Below, in pieces: positions 16,404-24,454 of a DNA stretch of 64,000 nt (positions are counted from its first letter, which is position 1; every line of letters starts with the position of its first letter). The stretch lies in the NCBI GenBank assembly GCA_963825615.1, contig CAWGTV010000001.1, forward strand, positions 806,001 to 870,000. Direction: 5' to 3'. A program made the position numbers and the translations under genes. Under the pieces are notes generated by a model. The model was given only the letters and a program-made list of their open reading frames with translations. It ran no database searches and was not told the origin of the DNA. The stretch comes from JAHEDT01 sp963825615 (lineage in GTDB: Bacteria; Desulfobacterota; Desulfuromonadia; Desulfuromonadales; BM103).

Positions 16404-16422
16404 TACTTTAAGTGCCCTTCCT
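16391..16422 (-). terminator. Terminator downstream of dctM
   Basis: AGGAGGGGCACT / AGTGCCCTTCCT, a 12-bp stem with one G-T pair and an 8-nt loop, 8 bp past the dctM stop. The T-tract is poor. Confidence 0.5.
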
Positions 16423-16430
16423 TCGCAAAG

Positions 16431-17711
16431 CTATTTCATCAACAGATTCGGCAGCCACAGGGAGATGGACGGTACGTAAGTGATCAGGAGCAGGTAGAGC
16501 AGCATCACCAGGATCCAGGGCGCACATGCCTTGGTGGTCTCAGTCAGCCCCAGTCGCGAGATTCCTGAGGCCACATACAGATTGAGCCCTACCGGCGGGG
16601 TAATCATGCCGATTTCCATGTTCACCGTCATGAGTACGCCCAGGTGGATTGGATCGATCCCCAGGTGCATGGCCATGGGAAAAAGCAGTGGTGCGGTGAT
16701 CAGCAGTATCGATGAGGGCTCCATGAAGTTCCCCGCCGCCAGCAGAAGCAGGTTGACCATGATCAGGAAGCCAACCTGGCCGAAGCCCATATCGGTGATC
16801 CAGGCGGTCAGTTGCTGGGGAATCTGCTCGGAGGTAAGCAGAAATGAGAAGAGCACCGCATTGGTAATAATATACAGGATCATCGCTGACATGTTCGCTG
16901 AAGCGAGCAGAGTCTTCGGTATATCCTTGAGCCCCATGTCGCGATAAACGAAGACCGAAACAATGAAAGCATAGACGGCGCTCATCGCTGCGGCTTCCGT
17001 CGCAGTGAAGATCCCTGAGTAGATGCCGCCTATGACCACCACGATCAGCAGCAGGCCCCAGATGCTATCGCGTAGCGTGCGCATCACTGTGCCGAAGCTG
17101 GCCTTTTTCAGGCGCGGGTAGTTGCGCTTGTAGGCCACGGCCCAAGTTGTCGTCAGTAGTATGGCCGCAAGCAAGATCCCGGGGATAATTCCGGCAATGA
17201 AAAGCTTGCCGATCGAAGCATTGGTCGAAACTGCATAAATGACCATAACGATCGATGGCGGGATGAGAATGCCCAAGCCGCCGGCGGTGCCGATCACGCC
17301 GACTCCGAACTTCATCGGGTAACCCTGCTTGACCATCGCCGGCAGCATGATCGAACCTATCGCTACCACCGTCGCCGGGCTCGACCCTGAGACTGCGGCA
17401 AACAGTGCGCATGCGACCACGCCGCCCAGCGCCAGGCCGCCGTGCAGGTGGCCGACCAAGGCGGTGGCGAACTTGATCATGCGTTTGGCCACTCCGCCGT
17501 GGGTTAAAAAGTTGCCGGCCAGGATAAAGAACGGGATAGCCATGATCTCGAACTTCTCGATGCCGGTAAAGAGCTTCATGGCCACCGCCTCGATCGGTAC
17601 GCTGGTCATGGTGAAGAGGAAGGTGAGCACCGTCAAGCCGAGGGCGATGGAGATCGGCATGCCGGTGAGCATGAGTGCGGCCAGCAGACCGAAGATGATG
17701 GCGCCGGTCAT
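16431..17711 (-). CDS. dctM: TRAP transporter large permease DctM
   Basis: A 426-aa inner-membrane protein with about 12 hydrophobic segments, the substrate-translocating subunit of a TRAP (tripartite ATP-independent periplasmic) transporter driven by a sodium gradient. It begins MTGAIIFGLLAALMLTGMPI and contains GTAGGLGILIPPSIVMVIYA and GMITPPVGLNLYV, both typical DctM signatures. It overlaps dctQ by 4 bp (ATGA), so the two are translationally coupled. The transport direction is import. The substrate is probably a C4-dicarboxylate or another small organic acid. Confidence 0.93.
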   Translation of the reverse strand: MTGAIIFGLLAALMLTGMPISIALGLTVLTFLFTMTSVPIEAVAMKLFTGIEKFEIMAIPFFILAGNFLTHGGVAKRMIKFATALVGHLHGGLALGGVVACALFAAVSGSSPATVVAIGSIMLPAMVKQGYPMKFGVGVIGTAGGLGILIPPSIVMVIYAVSTNASIGKLFIAGIIPGILLAAILLTTTWAVAYKRNYPRLKKASFGTVMRTLRDSIWGLLLIVVVIGGIYSGIFTATEAAAMSAVYAFIVSVFVYRDMGLKDIPKTLLASANMSAMILYIITNAVLFSFLLTSEQIPQQLTAWITDMGFGQVGFLIMVNLLLLAAGNFMEPSSILLITAPLLFPMAMHLGIDPIHLGVLMTVNMEIGMITPPVGLNLYVASGISRLGLTETTKACAPWILVMLLYLLLITYVPSISLWLPNLLMK

Positions 17712-18370
17712 TTGTCACCCCCGTGCATCCCGGCTGGGTGCAGACCGCAAGCTTCGTCGATGTTCAGCTCTTCATCGAGACCGTCGACGTGGCCAGCATC
17801 GTGGTGCGGCAGGTTGCCGCTGCGGATGAAGCCCCAGGTTACCTGCAGGAAACGGAAGCACATCAGGTAGGAACCGAGGGGGACTGCTGAATAAAAGATC
17901 CACACCGGCCATTCGAGATCCGGCGAGGTTGGCCCTGAGGTCAGATCCGGCCAGTCAAAGCCGAAGGTGGTCGCCACCGCATAACGCAATCCTACCTCCC
18001 AGACGAACTTGACGCCGAGGCTTCCGATGATGCCGGTAAAGAGCGCGCCACCGAGCAGGCCGATGACCACGAATTTGGCGCGGGTCTTGTCTTTGAGGCG
18101 GTTGATGAAAACATCGACGCCGACATGGATACCTGTGCGCACCCCGTAGGCGGCGCCGAACTTGGCCATCCAGATGAACATGTAGATACAGGCTTCCTGG
18201 GCCCAGCTCATGTTCTGCTTGAGCATCCAGTCCTGCACGACGGGGATCGCCCAACCTGAAGCGTAGCGATGCACGACGGAGATGAAGATAACCACTGTCG
18301 CTGCCGCGAGCAGCGAGGCGACGATCAGCTCTTCAAGGCGATCGAGAATCTTTAACAGCAATCGGATCAT
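17708..18370 (-). CDS. dctQ: TRAP transporter small permease DctQ
   Basis: A 220-aa membrane protein with four hydrophobic segments (about 15-35, 55-80, 95-120, 150-175). It is the small subunit that joins the solute-binding protein to DctM. The segment MFIWMAKFGAAYGVRTGIHV is typical of DctQ. A charged C-terminal tail of about 45 residues rich in Asp/His/Glu is longer than usual. It lies between dctP and dctM and overlaps dctM by 4 bp. A strong hairpin separates it from dctP. Confidence 0.9.
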   Translation of the reverse strand: MIRLLLKILDRLEELIVASLLAAATVVIFISVVHRYASGWAIPVVQDWMLKQNMSWAQEACIYMFIWMAKFGAAYGVRTGIHVGVDVFINRLKDKTRAKFVVIGLLGGALFTGIIGSLGVKFVWEVGLRYAVATTFGFDWPDLTSGPTSPDLEWPVWIFYSAVPLGSYLMCFRFLQVTWGFIRSGNLPHHDAGHVDGLDEELNIDEACGLHPAGMHGGDK

Positions 18371-18411
18371 GAGGTGAACGTCTCTCGTCTATACGTGCCC
18401 TGGTAAATGAA

Positions 18412-18438
18412 GGCCGCTGCACCCCGTGTGCAGCGGCC
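18412..18438 (-). terminator. Intra-operon hairpin between dctP and dctQ
   Basis: GGCCGCTGCAC / GTGCAGCGGCC, an 11-bp perfect stem with a 5-nt loop, lies about 15 bp after the dctP stop. It is probably a partial terminator or mRNA stabiliser that keeps the binding protein more abundant than the permeases, as in many TRAP and ABC operons. Confidence 0.55.
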
Positions 18439-18452
18439 CATTGCCGCTCTCG

Positions 18453-19445
18453 CTATTTTTTGAAGCCGGTCGCCTGATAAACCTCTTGGATCAGCTCCTT
18501 GCCGATGCGTTCGGACATCTCGTCGTGCACCTTGACCAGCGCGCTTTTCCATGCCTGGCGCTCGGCCGGCGTCAGCTCGAGGATCTCGCTCTTGCCCGAA
18601 GCCTTCACCGCAGCCAGGTCTTCATCGTTCTTTTGCTTGGCGATGTCGTTGGCAAAGTTGGTGGCATCGACGATGCACCCTTCAAGGATGGTGCGGATGT
18701 CGGCCGGCAGACCGTCCCAGAACTTCTTGTTGGTGATCAATGCGTAGCCGAGATAGCCGTGATAGGTGGTGGCGACATACTTCTGCACTTCGAACATCTT
18801 CTGCGTGTAGAGGTTCGACGGAGGATTTTCGGTGCCGTCGACCACGCCGGTCTGCAGCGCTTGGTAGACTTCGGAGAAGGCCATGACCTGGGGAATTGCA
18901 TTCAAAGCCCGCATCTGGGCATCAAGGATCTTCGATGACTGGATGCGCACCTTGAGTCCCTTCATCCCTTCGGGTTTGCGGATGTCTGTGTTGGCGCTCA
19001 TGACCTTGAAACCGTTGTCCCAGAAGGCCAGGCCGTGAATCCCTTTAACCTCCAGCTTGTCCATCAGCCGCTTGCCGACCGGGCCCTCAGTGATCGTATG
19101 CAGAGTGTCGTAGCTGTCGAAGATATACGGCAGGTCGAACAATTCAAATTCCTTGACGCCGAGCGGGCCGAACTTGGCCAGTGACGGTGCCAGCATCTGT
19201 ACCGAGCCGATCTGCAGAGCCTCGGTCTCTTCTTTATCCTTGTAGAGTTGGCTGTTCGGGTAAACCTCGACCTTGACCGCACCCTTGGTGCGCTCTTCTG
19301 CCAGTTTTTTGAAATACTCGGCGGCTTGTCCTTTCGGGGTGTCGACCGCGACCACATGGCTGAACTTGATCACGATCGGCTCGGCCAGCGCCGGCGCTGC
19401 AACAGCAAGCATCAGGGTAGCAGCCAACAACAGTCTCAGCTTCAT
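18453..19445 (-). CDS. dctP: TRAP transporter solute-binding protein DctP
   Basis: A 330-aa periplasmic binding protein with a signal peptide of about 22 residues ending ALA-EP. It belongs to the DctP family: IKFSHVVAVDTPKGQ near the N-terminus, VRIQSSK (the Arg that binds the substrate carboxylate) at about 165, and the segment FSEVYQALQTGVVDGTENP at about 192-210. It delivers the ligand to DctQM. Start choice is between GTG 19448 and ATG 19445 after AGGAG; ATG is used. The ligand is a monocarboxylate or dicarboxylate by family; the exact one cannot be told. Confidence 0.92.
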   Translation of the reverse strand: MKLRLLLAATLMLAVAAPALAEPIVIKFSHVVAVDTPKGQAAEYFKKLAEERTKGAVKVEVYPNSQLYKDKEETEALQIGSVQMLAPSLAKFGPLGVKEFELFDLPYIFDSYDTLHTITEGPVGKRLMDKLEVKGIHGLAFWDNGFKVMSANTDIRKPEGMKGLKVRIQSSKILDAQMRALNAIPQVMAFSEVYQALQTGVVDGTENPPSNLYTQKMFEVQKYVATTYHGYLGYALITNKKFWDGLPADIRTILEGCIVDATNFANDIAKQKNDEDLAAVKASGKSEILELTPAERQAWKSALVKVHDEMSERIGKELIQEVYQATGFKK

Positions 19446-19875
19446 CACTTTTACTCCTTCTTATGTATGGGTTTTATGGAACCGCCTGATGATCGAACGA
19501 TTTTTCCACCAGCAGGCAAACAAAACATCTCGCGATGGCAACTGAGACAACAACAGCCAAGGTCCCTGCACAGGGGGCGCTCAGGGGCGGATTTTCAAAA
19601 TTGACGTGACAGGTGTCGGCCACTGAAAAAGGACACCCCTGTTTGAGTGCCCCTATCCCTTACCAATGTATATGGCGACCGAGTGTTCGCCACTTCTCAT
19701 ATAAAGCATATGGCGTCCTTGCCAACTGTCAATACGGCGAAAAAATTACCGTATCTGTAAGAAAAAATATAAAGCCAACGGTTGAGACTCAATCTTGACC
19801 TCGGAGGAGAAGAGCTTCGGGGGAGGAGATGCCAGTTATAGTTCAAGACCACACTGAGTCAGTGGATAACTCATG

Positions 19876-19998
19876 CAGAAGACAAAGGGAAAAACATCCT
19901 TATCCATTTGGGGATGAAAACGCAACTTACTGATATCATGACGTAAACATTGTCTTTTTGACTTGACTCGGCGGCGGGGGCAATAAGGATAGGGACTC
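19876..19998 (+). repeat. Direct repeat flanking the TRAP operon, right copy
   Basis: GACAAAGGGAAAAACATCC, TGATATCATGACG, TTTTTGACTTGACTCGG and GGGGGCAATAAGGA. It is the partner of 16281-16403. Confidence 0.7.
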
Positions 19999-20770
19999 AA
20001 CATCTAGACTAACCCCCGCGAACTCAAATCGTCCTTCAGGTAGGCATAAAAAACCGGCGCGGCAATCAGTTCTCGAAAACCAAAGGTCGCTTCCATCACC
20101 GTCTGCTGGATCAAATGGAGAAAGGCCACATGACGCCGGAGGAAGTTCTTTCCCTAGAAACCGTCGCCCGCGAGGCCATTGCACTAATGCTTGATCGAGG
20201 GTGGCTTAAGTTGTGTGCCCCAGAAGATTTTTCAAGAAAGCCACCTGAGCCTTGATGAGGGCTTTTATAAAACTGCTTTTAAACGCAATCGCACAAAGTC
20301 AACATTGCGCGGTATGGTTTGTTTTTTTAGAGGCACTGTCTTGATGCACTAACGAATTATTTCCAGCTTTCGCGATTCATTATCAATAAATCAAAATAAT
20401 TCATTCCCCATAGAATCGCTCATGACTTTCACTTGCGGCAGCACGCTTAAAACTACAATTGTTGCGGCGAGAGCCAAAAAAGTCACTACAATGTAATAAA
20501 AACCAGCAAAACAAAAAAACCTTCATAAGGTTACTACATCTGATAATTTTTGGCCAAACGTGGTAAGATGAACTGCCATTAGTTATCAATGCACTTTTTG
20601 AATACAAAAAAAACCGGACAGCACGAAGCTGATAACAGCGGTAAAATTGTTCTTTCAGTATTGTCCTGCATACCTGCAATTCATATTCATCCCCCAATGG
20701 AATAAATCAAAATAAAACAAATTTAATATGTACCAGATTGTCAGCCTAGTTAAAAATTTTCTTCCTAAAT
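19999..20770. other. Gene-poor stretch with degraded coding traces
   Basis: The minus strand from about 20160 to a stop at 20004 reads like a protein C-terminus (RRHVAFLHLIQQTVME, then GFRELIAAPVFYAYLKDD) with no start. The plus strand at 20111-20220 reads MEKGHMTPEEVLSLETVARE without a clear start signal. Both look like remnants; no family is recognised. From about 20270 to 20770 the sequence is AT-rich. A 98-codon minus-strand frame there (20401-20697) has no ribosome-binding site and odd composition, and I do not call it. Confidence 0.4.
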
Positions 20771-20887
20771 GTCCTCCGGCCTTGTTCTAGAGCTCTCAGA
20801 TTGCAGAATTTCGAGATTCTTACGGCCCCTAAAATGTAAGAAAGCCATCGCCATTGGCCTGAAGATCGCGGGCTTTCGTGTCTGATA
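20771..20887 (+). repeat. Intergenic repeat, module A + B
   Basis: GTCCTCCGGCCTTGTTCTAG, CAGAATTTCGAGATTCTTAC, GGCCCCTAAAATGTAAG, then the B hairpin AAAGCCATCGCC / GATCGCGGGCTTT and GTGTCTGAT. Confidence 0.75.
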
Positions 20888-20888
20888 G

Positions 20889-21296
20889 TTACTCAAAAAA
20901 ACTCTCTCGAATCTCAGTGATGTATGTCAGCGAGGAAAGACCACGCAAGACGTCGCGCCAGCGAAGTTGGTGTGTTTCCCCGATGCACAAGGTCTGATTT
21001 GTTGAACAACCGATGCGGCCAGGTGATATAAGATGGATTTGGAGACTGGGGTCAATCTGCTGTACGTCCTCATACGCCTGCTCGTTCGCGGGAACACAAA
21101 ACTCATACGACACCGCAACCAAACCGTTCGGGGAACCTCGCAATCCATCGGGACGGATGTTATCGAACCGGAACTTTATCTTTGCTACCTCTGGCCATTG
21201 GGAGCCCCCTGGCTCAGTCGAGGGATGACATCCTGCCACAGAGGCGGCAACGAGGATTACCATCATGATTCTCAAGAATGAGGTGCTCATGCTCAT
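20889..21296 (-). CDS. Small lipoprotein, unknown function
   Basis: A 135-aa predicted lipoprotein. The signal peptide (FLRIMMVILVAASVAGC) has its lipobox at V-A-G-C23. The mature part has four more Cys and a beta-rich pattern (KIKFRFDNIRPDG; VAVSYEFCVPANEQAYEDV). I recognise no family. The pattern of an N-terminal strand followed by NGLVAVSYEFCVP recalls small lipoproteins that bind or inhibit periplasmic enzymes, but this is only an impression. Its stop lies directly against the module B repeat. Confidence 0.6.
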   Translation of the reverse strand: MSMSTSFLRIMMVILVAASVAGCHPSTEPGGSQWPEVAKIKFRFDNIRPDGLRGSPNGLVAVSYEFCVPANEQAYEDVQQIDPSLQIHLISPGRIGCSTNQTLCIGETHQLRWRDVLRGLSSLTYITEIRESFFE

Positions 21297-21419
21297 AGAA
21301 TGTGACCTAACCTACCGAACTAAGAGGGCTGGATCTTGGCTTTTTCAAATATGGATAAACCTTTACGCGAGCTGCCACTGTATCTTTCAGTCCGATTGAG
21401 CATTTGGCTAGGATGCGGG

Positions 21420-21911
21420 CTACAGACAACCTTCTACGTACTCTACCGAAGGCTCTATTCCTGCCCTAATATAAGTAACCTTATCGTCAACCACTTCCAT
21501 TACTATCGCGTTCTTTCCGTTCACAGTTTTGGAAACCAAGTAAAAGCCATTACTGACGTACTTGTGCGGCTTAACTATTATATTGGGATGAGCTTTTTTG
21601 ATTTGTTCTAAAGGAGAACCGACTTCAATATTGAGTGTATTTGGAACATCTGTATTTACTTCCGCTCGGGTGACCATACCTTTTTCTATCATAAACCTGA
21701 CGCCCGGATATTTGGGGAACTGGGCGTAGTAGCAAAAGGGGTCTTCATGCTCTTGAGAGGTCTTCACGTTCAGCATACGCTCAACATCGTCAAGTCGAGA
21801 GCCAAAGACAATAGGGCCATATGCTTCGGCAGAAAGAACTGTTTCTTCGTGACACGCGAGAAGTGAAAAGAAGAAAGTCAGGGCGAGTAAAGAAGCTGTT
21901 TTTTTTGACAT
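21420..21911 (-). CDS. Lipoprotein, unknown function
   Basis: A 163-aa predicted lipoprotein with a signal peptide and lipobox S-L-L-A-C20. The mature region alternates YGPIVFGSRLDDVERML, then CYYAQFPKYPGVRFMIEKG and VTRAEVNTDVPNTLNIEVG, then PHKYVSNGFYLV. This is the pattern of small conserved periplasmic proteins of unknown function in which two structurally similar halves are repeated. Its upstream neighbour on the same strand (20889-21296) is a separate lipoprotein 123 bp away, so co-transcription is possible. Confidence 0.6.
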   Translation of the reverse strand: MSKKTASLLALTFFFSLLACHEETVLSAEAYGPIVFGSRLDDVERMLNVKTSQEHEDPFCYYAQFPKYPGVRFMIEKGMVTRAEVNTDVPNTLNIEVGSPLEQIKKAHPNIIVKPHKYVSNGFYLVSKTVNGKNAIVMEVVDDKVTYIRAGIEPSVEYVEGCL

Positions 21912-22290
21912 GTGTGCACCCTAACTCGAGAATACACGGAAAACTTTGCATATATTATTCCCGACGATTTGCCGGAGAATTGTTGTTTTATCTTGGGGAA
22001 TTATGGCGTTTCAGGAGGAGTTCAGGAATATTAAATTTGCAATTTCCGCCAAATCTTAATTCCTAGACCGGTGCCTCTCCCGAGTCAATTTTAAGAAATC
22101 CGGCCAAATGTCTGACGCCATTAAATCTATATCATTTTACCGCCGAAAATTGGAAGGAATATCAGGTAGCACAGGCGATAGCTGAGCTGTTTCGGATAAT
22201 ATCCGATATTGTTTTGCGGTCAAAATCGTTGGAAAGCAGGTTGTTCCTTCAATACGAGGCGGTAAGGCTCGGGGTATTTTCTGGGAGAGG

Positions 22291-22618
22291 TGTCTTATTA
22301 ATCGTCTTGCATTCTTCCGGGGTTGTGAATTAGCAGAAAAGCGAAATTTTTGCTGATCCTGACTTATAACAAAAAAAGCCCCACAGTCATAAGTGTGACT
22401 GTGGGGCAACGGGTTTGTGGGTTTTTCTTAGGAGGGTAGAACATGAAGATGTATGTTCTGGCTGATATATTACTGATTTCGTCAGGTATGTCAAGCAATA
22501 AATAGAAATAATAATGGCCTCCGGAGTGCATCCTTGGAGGCCATGAATTTAGGTATTAAAGGGCGTTCTAAATATGCCTATCAATAACACACCCGTTTTC
22601 GTCTCGGAAGTCGTGATA
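22291..22618 (+). repeat. Intergenic repeat, complete A + B' + C composite (328 bp)
   Basis: A (22291-22370: TGTCTTATTAATCGTCTTGC ... GCGAAATTTTTGCTGATCC), B' (22371-22500: stem CCCCACAGTC / GACTGTGGGG, CAACGGGTTTGTGGGTTTTT, CTTAGGAGGGTAGAACATG), C (22515-22618: GGCCTCCG / TTGGAGGCC hairpin, TAAATATGCCTATCAATAAC, GAAGTCGTGAT). The copy at 32438-32749 has the same order. Confidence 0.85.
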
Positions 22619-22702
22619 AACAAGAAAACCCCTATGTCTTAAAGTTTACGTCAGCCTCCAATTCAGACCCTAAATAGGTCAGACACGGTGAGGCAGAGCG
22701 AG

Positions 22703-22730
22703 TTGACTATGCTTAAAAAAAAGTTAAACT
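22703..22730 (+). promoter_or_regulatory. Candidate sigma-70 promoter for the glutamine synthetase gene
   Basis: TTGACT, 16-nt spacer, TAAACT, about 170 bp upstream of the ATG, in an AT-rich stretch. No sigma-54 (GG-N10-GC) site was found in 22619-22900. Confidence 0.3.
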
Positions 22731-22902
22731 CCAAAAATAATATAGCCTTAATACTCCATGGCTTATTTTGATCGTTTAATGATCAGGTTCGCATGAAGAT
22801 CCTTTGGTCCGTTTTTATCTCTCTCCTATCGGCCAGCGGTTAGTCTTGTGTCCCCAGTATTTAACGAACCCTCACATGATTGCTTTCAAAGGGAGTTTGC
22901 TC

Positions 22903-24231
22903 ATGACCCGCCAAGAGATAATGGAAATCATCAAGGAACAGAATGTCAACTTCTTCCGCCTGCAATTTGTCGACATTTTTGGTTTCATGAAAAATGTTGC
23001 GATTCCTCTCAGCCAGATTGAAAAGGCTCTGGACGGCCAGATGATGTTTGACGGGTCATCGATTGACGGTTTTGTGCGAATCAATGAATCGGACATGTAT
23101 CTTAAACCGGATTTTAACACCTTCGTCGTCCTGCCCTGGCGAAGCAAGAATGGGGTCAATGCTGCCCGCATCATCTGTGATGTCTACAAGTCCGACGGAA
23201 CGCCCTTCAAGGGATGCCCAAGGGTGAATTTGCAGAGGGTCCTTGCCGAGGCAAAGAATCTCGGCTACACCATGAATGTTGGAACCGAGTGTGAATTTTT
23301 CCTTTTCCTCAAAGATGAGAAGGGAAACCTAATTACGGGGACAAATGATGTCGCCGGATATTTCGACGTTGATCCGGACGACACGGGTATCGGATGCAGA
23401 CGCGAGATCATTGAAACCCTGGAGGCCATGCGCTTTGAGATCGAGGCCTCTCATCACGAAGTGGCTGAGGGGCAGCATGAAATCAACTTCAAATATGCTG
23501 ATGCTCTCAAGGCAGCTGACAATACAGTGACTTTCAAGTGGGTGGTCCGCTCAATAGCCGCGAAATACGGCTTTCACGCCACATTTATGCCTAAGCCGGT
23601 ATATGGCATCAACGGTTCTGGCATGCATACCAATCAGTCGCTCTTCAAACTGGACGGCAGCAATGCGTTTTATGATGAAAAAGGCCCTCTGCAGCTAAGC
23701 GATACGGCCTATCATTATATCGCCGGTATTATTAAAAACGCGCGCGGGTTTACTGCCGTGACCAATCCCCTAGTCAACTCCTATAAGCGTCTTGTGCCAG
23801 GCTATGAAGCTCCGGTTTACATCGCCTGGTCGGCCTCCAACCGGTCGGCCATGATCCGCATCCCTGCGTCTCGAGGACTGAGTACCCGAACAGAAGTCCG
23901 TTGCCCGGATCCTGCCTGCAATCCGTACCTAGCTCTGGCGATGATGCTGAGTTCGGGTCTTGACGGTGTTAAGAACAAACTTACCGCTCCGCCTTCGATT
24001 AACGTTGATATTTTCAAAATGACGCTGGATGAAAAAACAGCTTCCGGCATCGAAAGTTTGCCTGCCAATCTCAAAGAGGCGATTGATGCGTTCAAGGAGA
24101 ACCCGATCTCCAGAGAGGCCCTTGGCGAGCATATTTTCAACAAGTATATCGAGGGGAAAGAGAAAGAATGGGATTCATATCGAACGGCAGTCACAGACTG
24201 GGAGGTTAAGACATATCTGAAAAACTACTAG
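22903..24231 (+). CDS. glnA: Glutamine synthetase, type I-alpha
   Basis: A 442-aa ammonia-assimilating enzyme: glutamate + ammonia + ATP to glutamine. It has the N-terminal beta-grasp domain with FVDIFGFMKNVAIPL and MFDGSSIDGFVRI, catalytic-domain motifs GTECEFFLF, EVAEGQHEINF, NGSGMHTNQSLF and the RIP(A)SRG region. Length (about 440) and the sequence NVDIFKMTLDEKTASGI where I-beta enzymes have the adenylylated NLYDLP tyrosine indicate the I-alpha group, not controlled by adenylylation. The start at 22903 follows GGGAG by 8 nt. The gene stands alone between two intergenic repeats, so it may be an accessory rather than the principal glutamine synthetase. Confidence 0.93.
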   Translation: MTRQEIMEIIKEQNVNFFRLQFVDIFGFMKNVAIPLSQIEKALDGQMMFDGSSIDGFVRINESDMYLKPDFNTFVVLPWRSKNGVNAARIICDVYKSDGTPFKGCPRVNLQRVLAEAKNLGYTMNVGTECEFFLFLKDEKGNLITGTNDVAGYFDVDPDDTGIGCRREIIETLEAMRFEIEASHHEVAEGQHEINFKYADALKAADNTVTFKWVVRSIAAKYGFHATFMPKPVYGINGSGMHTNQSLFKLDGSNAFYDEKGPLQLSDTAYHYIAGIIKNARGFTAVTNPLVNSYKRLVPGYEAPVYIAWSASNRSAMIRIPASRGLSTRTEVRCPDPACNPYLALAMMLSSGLDGVKNKLTAPPSINVDIFKMTLDEKTASGIESLPANLKEAIDAFKENPISREALGEHIFNKYIEGKEKEWDSYRTAVTDWEVKTYLKNY

Positions 24232-24239
24232 TAAACTGG

Positions 24240-24373
24240 AAAATTCTTACAAATACTTGATAAACAATAAATGGCCATTCGGAATTGATCCAAGTGGCCA
24301 TAATTTTGCGATTAATGAGCGTCTTAAATATATCTATCAATAACGCGCCCATTTTCGTCTCGGCAGTCATTAT
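24240..24373 (+). repeat. Intergenic repeat, A-end remnant + module C
   Basis: GGAAAATTCTTACAAATACT resembles the module A end. Then C: GGCCATTCGG...CAAGTGGCC, ATAATTTTGCGATTAATGAG, CTATCAATAACGCGCCCATT, ending GGCAGTCATTAT. Confidence 0.8.
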
Positions 24374-24454
24374 TCATAAGTAGCTATTCTAATATGATCA
24401 GTCGCATCAATGGTTTTCCCTGGGACATTCAAGCATTTCTTAGGTGCCCCAGTA

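Noticed and set aside
20401..20697. 98-codon minus-strand frame
   Set aside because: No ribosome-binding site, unusual Cys/Phe-rich low-complexity composition and AT-rich DNA. Likely chance.
22619..22902. Sigma-54 promoter of glnA
   Set aside because: No TGGCAC-N5-TTGC-like pair could be found; only a weak sigma-70-like site.
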